The notes below the pieces were generated by a model that was not told the DNA's origin, made no database searches, and saw only the letters and a list, made by a program, of their open reading frames with translations. The position numbers and the translations under genes were made by a program. From Oscillospiraceae bacterium (lineage in GTDB: Bacteria > Bacillota > Clostridia > Oscillospirales > Acutalibacteraceae), in the NCBI GenBank assembly GCA_009783605.1, contig WRDE01000180.1, positions 1 to 5,190 of the forward strand: a DNA stretch of 5,190 nt, given 5' to 3'. Positions 1 through 5,190 of the stretch are shown one piece after another. How positions within the stretch are numbered: position 1 is the first letter of the stretch; each line of letters begins with the position of its first letter.

Positions 1-94
1 CGTTTGCGTGCGTGGCGACGAGTTATCGGAATTTGGTGGGGATGTGCGTGTAGGGGATAGGAAATAGAGGTCAGAAAATAGAAAGGGTTATAGT
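1..94. other. Leader before the R-M cassette, perhaps holding the last codons of an upstream gene
   Basis: This stretch holds no complete gene. One forward frame (positions 3-53) reads FACVATSYRNLVGMCV and stops at TAG 51-53. Its codons mostly end in G or C, like the sugar genes downstream, so it may be the tail of an upstream gene. Sixteen codons are too few to prove coding or suggest a function. The composition becomes A-rich from about position 60. An AAAGGG at 82-87 lies 7 bases before the methyltransferase ATG and is a plausible, moderate ribosome binding site. No convincing promoter was found. Confidence 0.25.
54..81. repeat. Degenerate heptanucleotide-period repeat upstream of the methyltransferase
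   Basis: Read in steps of seven, the sequence is GGGATAG, GAAATAG, AGGTCAG, AAAATAG. All four units end in AG and three end in ATAG. The period matches better heptamer repeats at 4339-4373 and 4690-4703. Taken alone this copy is weak and could be chance in A/G-rich DNA; it is listed because the same period recurs in other gaps of this window. Confidence 0.35.
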
Positions 95-1375
95 ATGCAC
101 ACGGTTATAAACGGTGATTGCCGTGAAATGACACGCATTGACGATAAAAGCGTTGACCTGATTGTCACATCCCCTCCGTATTGGCAATTGAAAGATTACG
201 GCGGTAACGGTCAAATTGGTTTTAACGACAGCTACGAAACGTATATAAACAATCTCAACCTCGCGTGGCAGGAGTGTTACCGTGTATTGCGTGACGGCTG
301 TCGTCTGTGTATCAATATCGGCGATCAGTTTGCGCGGTCGGTCTATTACGGGAGATACAAGGTCATACCGATTCATTCCGAAGTGATACGGTTTTGCGAA
401 ACCATCGGTTTTGATTTTATGGGGCAGATTATCTGGCAGAAAACAACCACGACAAACACAACCGGCGGGGCCAGTATTATGGGCAGCTTCCCTTATCCGC
501 GCAACGGGGTCGTCAAGTTAGATTTTGAATATATCCTTTTATTCAAAAAACACGGCATCGCAAAAAAACCGTCTCAGCAGCAGAAAGACGGCGCAAGGAT
601 GACGACTGCGGAATGGAACACCTATTTTACGGGCCATTGGACATTTCCCGGCGCGCGGCAGGATAAGCATCTGGCAATGTTTCCTGAAGAATTACCGCGC
701 CGTTTGATTAAAATGTTCTCGTTCCCCGGCGAAACAGTTTTGGATCCGTTCGCGGGAAGCGGTACGACCGCAAAAGTGGCGGAAACGCTCGGGCGGAATT
801 CAGTCAGCTATGAAATAAATCCCGAGTTCATTCCGATTATTGTTGAAAAGATGCATACTTTATATAACGCCGATGATCTTCGCGTGATCGTTGAACCGGA
901 TTTGCCCACGGAAAATATGTTAAATGCCCGGATTGCCTTGTTACCGTATCAATTTGTTGACGTACATAAATTTGATAAAAAAATAGATATCAAAAAAACG
1001 CCATACGGTTCCCGTGTGGATGCGGAAAGCGAAACAAAACGGGAAGATTTATTCAGTGTCCGTAAAATTATATCGCCGGAATTAATAGAATTGCAAAATG
1101 AAACCGTTGTCCGCTTGCTCGGCATAAAACAGGACCCTGTTCAAACACAAAACGCATATGAATATTTATCTAAAATATTCAAAGGGCGGCGGGTGTTTAT
1201 GCGGTATGACAGCATAAAATACGATGATGAAAACCGTTTGCTCGCCTATCTTTATCTGGATAATAAAACATTTATCAACGCGCATTTGCTGAAAAACAAG
1301 TATGCTTATGTAGACAATACAATTCCGTTTCGGCTGTCTGACAAATTTATGAATCTCAGATACGGTTGTTTATGA
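95..1375 (+). CDS. Site-specific DNA methyltransferase (beta class, SPPYW type) with a C-terminal SNase-like domain
   Basis: This 426-residue protein should transfer a methyl group from S-adenosylmethionine to a base in a specific DNA site, protecting it from the partner endonuclease encoded next. Residues 25-30 (TSPPYW) are catalytic motif IV. A motif X-like segment lies near 192-206, and motif I, DPFAGSGTT, is at 217-225, followed by E240 of motif II. The order IV, then recognition region, then X and I defines the beta class, and SPPYW favours N4-cytosine methylation over N6-adenine. After a linker (about 260-325), residues about 330-415 resemble a staphylococcal nuclease fold: VVRLLGIK, an A-x-x-Y-L helix, then DDENRLLAYLYLDNK and INAHLLKNKYAYV. 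R340 and R381 match nuclease arginines 35 and 87, but the positions of the acidic residues hold K345 and P348, so nuclease activity is doubtful. The ATG follows AAAGGG by 7 bases. The MjaI-type partner suggests CTAG as the target (inference). Confidence 0.93.
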   Translation: MHTVINGDCREMTRIDDKSVDLIVTSPPYWQLKDYGGNGQIGFNDSYETYINNLNLAWQECYRVLRDGCRLCINIGDQFARSVYYGRYKVIPIHSEVIRFCETIGFDFMGQIIWQKTTTTNTTGGASIMGSFPYPRNGVVKLDFEYILLFKKHGIAKKPSQQQKDGARMTTAEWNTYFTGHWTFPGARQDKHLAMFPEELPRRLIKMFSFPGETVLDPFAGSGTTAKVAETLGRNSVSYEINPEFIPIIVEKMHTLYNADDLRVIVEPDLPTENMLNARIALLPYQFVDVHKFDKKIDIKKTPYGSRVDAESETKREDLFSVRKIISPELIELQNETVVRLLGIKQDPVQTQNAYEYLSKIFKGRRVFMRYDSIKYDDENRLLAYLYLDNKTFINAHLLKNKYAYVDNTIPFRLSDKFMNLRYGCL

Positions 1376-1396
1376 AAAATCGGGAGGGGGAATATA

Positions 1397-2096
1397 GTGG
1401 CTGTCAACAAAAAATATTCAATGGAATTTGGCAAAAAAGAAAAAGTTTTAAATTATGCCTGTCAGACATATCAGTTATCCCGGCCGAATAAGGTCGGAGC
1501 GGTTATGGCTCTTATCCGCGAATGTCAGCCGCAATCTGTTGCGGAATGGGAGGAATGGTATTTTCATAACGCTTTTACCGATGCAAAAACAAAGATGAAG
1601 ATTACGAAAGAGGTTTTGACCGAACTTGGCGAACGTCTTTTTGAAAAAAATAACAGAAGTTGTCATCCCCGAATGGCAGACGGCGTTTCAACAACTTACT
1701 CTGGGGGACTGTATTGACTATATTTATAATTTGACAATAAATCGGACATATGACGGCTATCTCCGTGAAAAATCCGTTGTCAACGACGGGCTTGCGAAAA
1801 TATTTACAGATGTAGTATTTGAGGAAAGCGATCCCGCGCTTGACCATGCGGGTGATATTGATTACATTGCCAAAGTGGGCGATAAAGCCATCGGCATACA
1901 AATCAAGCCGGTTACCGCACAGGCCAATTTTGGAAATTATTCGGCAACCGAAAGGATGAGAGCGAGTTTTCGGTCTTTTGAAGAGGTGTTCGGCGGAAAA
2001 GTTTTTATCGTTTTCAGCCTGGACGGCGAAATTGCCAACAAAGAAGTGATAAATGCTATTCGGGAAGAAATTCACAGATTAAAAAATAAATCTTAG
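1397..2096 (+). pseudogene. MjaI-family type II restriction endonuclease, split by a +1-base frameshift
   Basis: This is the nuclease partner of the preceding methyltransferase, 21 bases downstream. It starts at GTG 1397 after GGGAGGGGG (1382-1390). The first frame gives 84 sensible residues (ending GERLFEK), then runs off-frame to a stop at 1715-1717. The rest of the protein, from KITEVVIPEW onward, is in another frame and ends at TAG 2094-2096. Deleting one A from the A7 run at 1644-1650 joins the halves as LFEK-ITEVVIPEW, giving 232 residues. The family call rests on recognised segments: NYACQTYQLSRPNKVGAVM, IYNLTINRTYDGYLREKSVV, LDHAGDIDYI and IGIQIKPVTAQANFGNYS. The likely metal site is D155 (restored numbering; GDIDY) with Q168-x-K170 (IQIKP), a PD-(D/E)xK-type centre with Gln in the second acidic position. 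MjaI cleaves CTAG; the same target here is inferred. The catalytic part lies entirely after the frameshift, so the first-frame product should be inactive. A TTG at 1626 could in theory restart the second frame, but would lose about 76 N-terminal residues. Confidence 0.88.
1644..1650 (+). repeat. A7 homopolymer at the frameshift in the endonuclease gene
   Basis: Seven adenines follow TTTTTG. In the upstream frame they read GAA AAA AAT AAC; with six adenines the reading is GAA AAA ATA ACA, which continues the endonuclease family sequence. Other A7 runs in the neighbouring methyltransferase (562-568, 977-983, 992-998) are in frame and do not disturb that gene, so A7 runs were not miscalled throughout this region. 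Confidence 0.85.
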
Positions 2097-2099
2097 GAG
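2095..2099 (+). promoter_or_regulatory. Ribosome binding site overlapping the endonuclease stop codon
   Basis: AGGAG begins inside the TAG stop of the endonuclease (2094-2096) and lies 9 bases before the ATG of the sugar isomerase gene at 2109. It fixes that start and leaves only 12 bases between the genes. Translation of the isomerase could therefore depend partly on transcription running through the R-M cassette. Confidence 0.75.
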
Positions 2100-2108
2100 A
2101 TACATACC

Positions 2109-3011
2109 ATGACCTTCAAACTCTCCGCCTTCGCCGACGAAGCGGCGGACGCATTGTCCGAACAGATCGAGGCGCTGCAGACCGAAGGCATCCGCTGGTT
2201 AGAGCTGCGGGGCGCCGACGGGATCAATATCGGGGATATCACGCCCGTCCAGGCGCGGGAGATACGCCGGAATTTAGGTGAAGGCGGCATCACGGTGTCG
2301 GCGTTAGGCTCGCCCTACGGCAAAATCAAGATCACCGATGATTTCGCCGCCCATCTCGATAAATTCAAGCGGACGCTGGAGGTGGCGCATATTTTAGACG
2401 CGCCGTATATGCGGATGTTCAGCTTTTATCTCGATGGGCGTACCCATGCCGACGCCAAAGCGCAGGTGATTGACCAGATCGGGCAATTACTGGACGCGGC
2501 GGCGGGTTCCGGCGTGGTATGCTGCCATGAAAACGAGAAGGGCATCTACGGCGATACCGACGGGTATTGCGCCGAATTGATGGAGGCCTTCGGCGGGCGG
2601 TTGGGGTGCGTGTATGACCCGGCCAATTTCCTGCAATGCGGCGTGGCGGCCTGGCCGGCGTTTGAGCGGCTGCTGCCGTATACCACCTATTACCACATGA
2701 AGGATGTGGAGTCGGCCAACGGAAGCGTTGGCCAGGCCGGCGGCTGCGTGGTGCCGGCGGGAGACGGCGACGGGGAGATCGTGCGGATATTGCGGACGTT
2801 AAAAGACCAGCCCGGCGAGACATTTTTGTCGCTGGAACCCCATCTGTGGCAGTTCACCGGGCTGGCCGCGCTGGAGGAGGATCGGGGGGAGGGCCTGAAA
2901 CACAAGTACCGGTTCGCGTCTGGGCGGGAATCGTTTGCGGCGGCGGCAAGCGCGTTGAAGGGGTGTTTGGGTGAGGCGGGGTATCGGAGTAATGGTGAGG
3001 TTTGGGCGTAG
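2109..3011 (+). CDS. Sugar phosphate isomerase/epimerase (xylose isomerase-like TIM barrel)
   Basis: This 300-residue protein belongs to the cytoplasmic AP-endonuclease-2/xylose-isomerase-like superfamily, whose members isomerise or epimerise sugars, keto-sugars or inosose using a divalent metal. The family shows through a TIM-barrel start (KLSAFADEAADALSEQIEAL, then the strand GIRWLELRG), a central VVCCHENEKGIYGDT (137-150), YDPANF (169-174), YYHMKDV (194-200) and LSLEPHL (240-246). Likely metal ligands are a Glu of the HENE segment (E141 or E143), D170, H196 and E243, the usual Glu-Asp-His-Glu pattern. Length is normal for the family. The C-terminal 30 residues (FAAAASALKGCLGEAG) form a probable final helix. 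The substrate cannot be named: this superfamily is broad, and adjacency to a Gfo/Idh/MocA oxidoreductase and a mannonate-type SDR only points to sugar acid or polyol breakdown. Its third codon positions are much richer in G and C than those of the R-M genes just upstream. Confidence 0.9.
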   Translation: MTFKLSAFADEAADALSEQIEALQTEGIRWLELRGADGINIGDITPVQAREIRRNLGEGGITVSALGSPYGKIKITDDFAAHLDKFKRTLEVAHILDAPYMRMFSFYLDGRTHADAKAQVIDQIGQLLDAAAGSGVVCCHENEKGIYGDTDGYCAELMEAFGGRLGCVYDPANFLQCGVAAWPAFERLLPYTTYYHMKDVESANGSVGQAGGCVVPAGDGDGEIVRILRTLKDQPGETFLSLEPHLWQFTGLAALEEDRGEGLKHKYRFASGRESFAAAASALKGCLGEAGYRSNGEVWA

Positions 3012-3144
3012 CATCTATGTTCGAAAAATATTTTAACCGCCCATTATGAAATACTCGGATTTCCGCCGGAGTTTAAATACGGCGCTTACGTTTTGCTGTT
3101 TTGTCAAATACTGTAAAAAATAATACATTTAGGAGGACACTCAC

Positions 3145-4344
3145 ATGAACAAAATCCGCATGGGCGTCATCGGCCTGGGCAATATGGGCAGCGGGCACAC
3201 CGACAGCTTATTCAACGGTCGGGTCGAGGGGATGGCGCTGGGCGCCGTCTGCGATATCAACCCGGAGAAACTCGAATGGTTCCGGGGCAAATTCGGGGCG
3301 GGTCTTTCCGCAGAAAAGGATATTCCGGCCTTTGACGAGGCCGAAAAGATGATGGATTCCGGCGCGGTGGACGCGGTATTGATCGCCACGCCGCACTATT
3401 TCCATCCGCCTCTGGCTATCGCCGCATTCAAGCGCGGACTGCACGTCATGAGCGAAAAACCCGCCGGAGTTTACCTCAAGCAGGTGCGGGAAATGAATGC
3501 CGCCGCCAAAGCCGCCGAAGAACAGTTCGGCGTGAAATTCGGCATGATGTTCCAGACCCGCACCCAATCCCACTACGGCAGGATGCGGGATATCGTCCAA
3601 AATGGCGGCATGGGGCCGATCCGGCGCACGTCGTGGCTGATCACCGACTGGTACCGCAGCCAGTGCTACTACGATTCCGGCGGCTGGCGGGCCACCTGGT
3701 CGGGCGAGGGCGGCGGCGTGCTGCTGAACCAGTGCCCGCATAACCTCGACCTCTGGCAGTGGATCTGCGGGCTGCCGGTGCGGGTGCAGGCGTTCACCCA
3801 CGAGGGCAAATGGCACAATATCGAGGTGGAGGACGACGTGACCGCCTATGTGGAATACCCGAACGGCGCCACCGGCACCTTTATCACCTCCACCGCCGAT
3901 ACCCCCGGCGCCAACCGGTTCGAGGTGACGATGGACGGCGGCTCGGTGGTGTATGAGGGCGGCCAGCTGCGGCTGAATAAGATGGAAATGTACGAGAGCG
4001 AGTTCACCAAAATCAACACCCGGCCTTTCGGCAGCATGAAATGCGAGCGCACCGTCGTCGATTGCGCCGGCTTCGGCGACCACAGCGAGCATAACGGCGT
4101 GCTCCGGGCCTTCGCCGCCGAAATCAACGGCACCGGGAAGATGATCGCCCCGGGCTATGAAGGCATCAACGGGCTGACCCTGAGCAACGCCATGCACCTG
4201 TCCAGTTGGCTGGGGCGGATGGTGGAGATCCCGTTCGACGACGACCTGTTTTTGGCCGAGCTGAACAAAAAAATCGCGGCTTCCAAAGGCAAGGGCGCGG
4301 TGAAAGAGGTCATCACCAACACGGCGGGGAGCTATGGGAGTTGA
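3145..4344 (+). CDS. Gfo/Idh/MocA-family NAD(P)-dependent oxidoreductase
   Basis: This 399-residue cytoplasmic enzyme is predicted to oxidise or reduce a hydroxyl of a sugar, sugar acid or cyclitol with NAD(P). An N-terminal Rossmann fold (about 1-125) opens with MGVIGLGNMGSGH, giving the GLGNMG dinucleotide loop at residues 10-15. VLIATPHYFHPPLA (78-91) and the family hallmark SEKPAG (103-108; K105 is the usual catalytic lysine) follow. The C-terminal alpha/beta substrate domain contains GEGGGVLLNQCPHNLDLW (187-204), where H199 and D202 sit in the conserved G-G-x-x-x-x-x-x-x-H-x-x-D region. No signal peptide or twin-arginine motif is present, unlike some exported relatives. The ATG follows AGGAGG (3131-3136) by 8 bases, a strong site. 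It is separated from the isomerase by 133 bases with no recognised gene, so it could have its own promoter, although none was identified. The exact substrate is unknown; co-location with an isomerase and an SDR suggests the three act on one pathway. Confidence 0.93.
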   Translation: MNKIRMGVIGLGNMGSGHTDSLFNGRVEGMALGAVCDINPEKLEWFRGKFGAGLSAEKDIPAFDEAEKMMDSGAVDAVLIATPHYFHPPLAIAAFKRGLHVMSEKPAGVYLKQVREMNAAAKAAEEQFGVKFGMMFQTRTQSHYGRMRDIVQNGGMGPIRRTSWLITDWYRSQCYYDSGGWRATWSGEGGGVLLNQCPHNLDLWQWICGLPVRVQAFTHEGKWHNIEVEDDVTAYVEYPNGATGTFITSTADTPGANRFEVTMDGGSVVYEGGQLRLNKMEMYESEFTKINTRPFGSMKCERTVVDCAGFGDHSEHNGVLRAFAAEINGTGKMIAPGYEGINGLTLSNAMHLSSWLGRMVEIPFDDDLFLAELNKKIAASKGKGAVKEVITNTAGSYGS

Positions 4345-4373
4345 GAGTTGGCAGTTGACAGTTGACAGTTATG
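4339..4373. repeat. Tandem heptanucleotide repeat (AGTTGAC type) across a stop codon
   Basis: Five units of seven bases run in register: AGTTGAG, AGTTGGC, AGTTGAC, AGTTGAC and AGTTATG. The first contains the TGA stop of the oxidoreductase (4342-4344) and the last runs into the GGAGG ribosome binding site of the cysteine-rich gene. The units fill the whole gap between the two genes. Two central units are identical and the outer ones differ by one or more bases. The function is unknown; a slipped-strand repeat or a dispersed heptamer element are both possible. Confidence 0.8.
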
Positions 4374-4382
4374 GAGGTACAT

Positions 4383-4664
4383 ATGAATACCATCGACACC
4401 CGGTGCGGCCTTGTCTGCGCCGGCTGCGGATTTATTGAATCACACGGCTGCGGCGGCTGTATCGCCACGGGCGGCCGGCCGTTCCACGGCGAATGTCCGG
4501 TGGCGGTCTGCTGTCAGGACCGGGGACACCTTCACTGCGGCGAATGCCCGGATATCCCCTGCGCGCTGCTGACCGAATATTCATTCCACCCCGAACACGG
4601 CGACAACGGCGCCCGGATTGAACGGTGTAAGAAATGGGCAAACGGTGTAGGGAAAGGTCCGTGA
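4383..4664 (+). CDS. Small cysteine-rich DUF3795-like protein
   Basis: This 93-residue protein has 12 cysteines (8, 12, 15, 23, 26, 38, 43, 44, 52, 55, 60, 82). They form CGLVCAGC near the start, CGGC at 23-26, CPVAVCC at 38-44, and CGECPDIPC at 52-60. This layout and the opening R-CGL-x-C-x-x-C match the small DUF3795 family as I recall it, whose role is not established; binding of zinc or an iron-sulfur cluster is a reasonable inference from the cysteines. It has no membrane segment or signal peptide. The start at ATG 4383 is chosen because GGAGG (4373-4377) lies 5 bases before it. An earlier in-frame ATG at 4371 overlaps that ribosome binding site and is unlikely. The gene sits between sugar oxidoreductase genes without an obvious functional link, so it may simply share their transcript. 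Confidence 0.82.
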   Translation: MNTIDTRCGLVCAGCGFIESHGCGGCIATGGRPFHGECPVAVCCQDRGHLHCGECPDIPCALLTEYSFHPEHGDNGARIERCKKWANGVGKGP

Positions 4665-4690
4665 CCGTTCCGCGGAAATATAAAAAATGC

Positions 4691-4742
4691 GGAATACGGA
4701 ATAGAGGGACATAACAAATCGGCTGCGTTAATTCCGAATTCC
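4691..4742. repeat. Inverted repeat built from heptamer units before the SDR gene
   Basis: The left arm GGAATACGGAAT (4691-4702) and the right arm ATTCCGAATTCC (4731-4742) are reverse complements at 11 of 12 positions, with one A-A mismatch. The loop is 28 bases. The left arm contains two exact copies of CGGAATA in tandem (4690-4703), and the complement of the right arm also reads as two near-identical heptamers. A stem could form in the transcript upstream of the SDR gene. It is not followed by a clear U tract, so a standard intrinsic terminator is not supported. Confidence 0.6.
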
Positions 4743-4750
4743 AAATTATT

Positions 4751-4767
4751 AAAAACCGGAGGTTTTT
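4751..4767 (+). promoter_or_regulatory. Small hairpin containing the SDR ribosome binding site
   Basis: AAAAACC (4751-4757) and GGTTTTT (4761-4767) are perfect complements around a GGA loop. The GGAGG ribosome binding site (4758-4762) spans the loop and the first two bases of the right arm, 9 bases before ATG 4772. The structure is A/U-rich and weak. It might modestly affect translation, or it may only be a common form of ribosome binding site context. It ends in five T bases, but two G-C pairs make it a poor terminator. Confidence 0.45.
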
Positions 4768-4771
4768 CAAA

Positions 4772-5190
4772 ATGTCTCGTTTTACCGACAAAAAAATTGT
4801 CATTACCGGTGCCGGCGGGGTGCTCTGCTCGGCTTTCGCCAAACATCTGGCGGCGCAGGGCGCGGCGGTGGCGCTGATTGATCTGCGGGAGGAGGCCGCC
4901 GCGGCGGTGGCGGATGAGATTATCGCGGCCGGCGGCACGGCGGTGGCGGTCGGCGCCAACTGCTTGGACGAGGCGGCGCTTATCACGGCGCGGGAGAAGA
5001 TCACCGCCGCCATCGGCACCCCGGATATCCTCATCAACGGCGCCGGCGGCAACAATCCCCGGGGCAGCACCGACGACGAATTCTATGCCGCGGCCGGTAC
5101 GGCCGCGACGGCGGCCAAAACCTTCTTCGATCTCGATAATGAAGGGTTCCGGTTCGTGAACGATCTGAATCTGCTGGCCACCGCGCTGCC
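4772..5190 (+). CDS. SDR-family oxidoreductase, fructuronate reductase/D-mannonate oxidoreductase-like (5' part only)
   Basis: The gene runs off the window after 139 codons. The reading begins MSRFTDKKIVITGAGGVLC, with the nucleotide-binding TGAGGVLC at 12-19 in place of the usual TGxxxGIG. D37 at the end of the second strand (VALIDL) favours NAD over NADP. DILINGAGGNNP (85-96) is the NAG-type segment, followed by an insert and FFDLDNEGFRFVNDLNLLATALP at the end. The GGVLCSAFAK loop, the NGAGGN-P sequence and the FDLD-EGF stretch are, from memory, typical of SDR enzymes annotated as D-mannonate oxidoreductase, which interconvert D-fructuronate and D-mannonate in hexuronate catabolism. The catalytic Ser-Tyr-Lys triad would lie beyond the window, so activity cannot be checked. 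The start is supported by GGAGG 9 bases upstream. If the assignment is right, a mannonate dehydratase gene may lie nearby outside the window. Confidence 0.85.
   Translation, partial: MSRFTDKKIVITGAGGVLCSAFAKHLAAQGAAVALIDLREEAAAAVADEIIAAGGTAVAVGANCLDEAALITAREKITAAIGTPDILINGAGGNNPRGSTDDEFYAAAGTAATAAKTFFDLDNEGFRFVNDLNLLATAL

Noticed and set aside
1602..2075. Reverse-strand open frame opposite the second half of the endonuclease
   Set aside because: The forward frame carries conserved MjaI-family segments; the reverse frame has no recognised motif.
1626..2096. Second half of the endonuclease as an independent gene starting at TTG 1626
   Set aside because: The start has no good Shine-Dalgarno sequence, lies inside the first half and would remove conserved N-terminal sequence; a frameshifted single gene explains the data better.
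3017..3123. Two tiny open frames (10 and 25 codons) in the gap between isomerase and oxidoreductase
   Set aside because: They lack ribosome binding sites and recognisable sequence; the gap appears to be A/T-rich non-coding DNA.
3101..3129. Promoter-like TTGTCA followed 17 bases later by TACATT
   Set aside because: The -10 match is weak, and transcription would start inside the AGGAGG ribosome binding site of the oxidoreductase gene, leaving no usable leader.
3208..4197. Long reverse-strand open frame of 329 codons opposite the Gfo/Idh/MocA gene
   Set aside because: It lies wholly inside a well-supported gene. Its translation is rich in His, Gly, Ala and Pro and resembles no family, as expected for the mirror frame of a G/C-rich gene.
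4668..4677. Palindrome TTCCGCGGAA just after the cysteine-rich gene, considered as a terminator or operator
   Set aside because: It has no loop and no T tract, and ten-base palindromes are not rare enough to call a site.
4432..5070. Reverse-strand open frame of 212 codons across the cysteine-rich gene and the SDR start
   Set aside because: It overlaps two recognisable forward genes and its translation is low-complexity Arg, Ser, Ala and Pro with no domain features.
4878..5159. Forward open frame rich in arginine within the SDR gene
   Set aside because: It is the shifted frame of the SDR coding sequence, whose own frame shows Rossmann motifs and a ribosome binding site.

Overview
The window is bacterial: genes are closely packed, all on the + strand, with strong Shine-Dalgarno sequences (AGGAGG, GGAGG) and no introns. 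The gene families, codon use and strong AGGAGG sites fit a carbohydrate-degrading anaerobe, perhaps of Clostridia type. The taxon is a guess from style, since nothing here is a taxonomic marker.

The layout has two blocks. Positions 95-2096 hold an A/T-richer type II restriction-modification (R-M) cassette. It starts with an intact beta-class, N4-cytosine-type DNA methyltransferase of the SPPYW kind, which carries a C-terminal staphylococcal-nuclease-like (SNase-like) domain. A restriction endonuclease of the MjaI family follows, broken by a one-base frameshift in an A7 run at 1644-1650. Removing one A restores a 232-residue protein. MjaI itself cuts CTAG, and a reading of the whole window finds no CTAG at all. 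The cassette therefore looks methylation-competent but restriction-off, unless the frameshift is a sequencing error or a phase-variable switch.

Positions 2109-5190 hold G/C-richer sugar catabolism genes. These are a TIM-barrel sugar phosphate isomerase/epimerase (2109-3011), a Gfo/Idh/MocA-family NAD(P)-dependent oxidoreductase (3145-4344), a small 12-cysteine protein resembling DUF3795 (4383-4664), and the start of an SDR oxidoreductase (4772 to beyond the window end) that resembles the fructuronate reductase/D-mannonate oxidoreductase group. Together they suggest oxidation and epimerisation of a sugar acid or polyol, plausibly in hexuronate use; the substrate cannot be read from the sequence.

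The intergenic gaps are short but structured. Heptanucleotide-period repeats occur before the methyltransferase, between the oxidoreductase and the cysteine-rich gene, and before the SDR gene. The last set forms an inverted pair, followed by a small hairpin that includes the SDR ribosome binding site. No RNA genes, CRISPR arrays or transposase genes were seen, and no gap exceeds about 135 bases.
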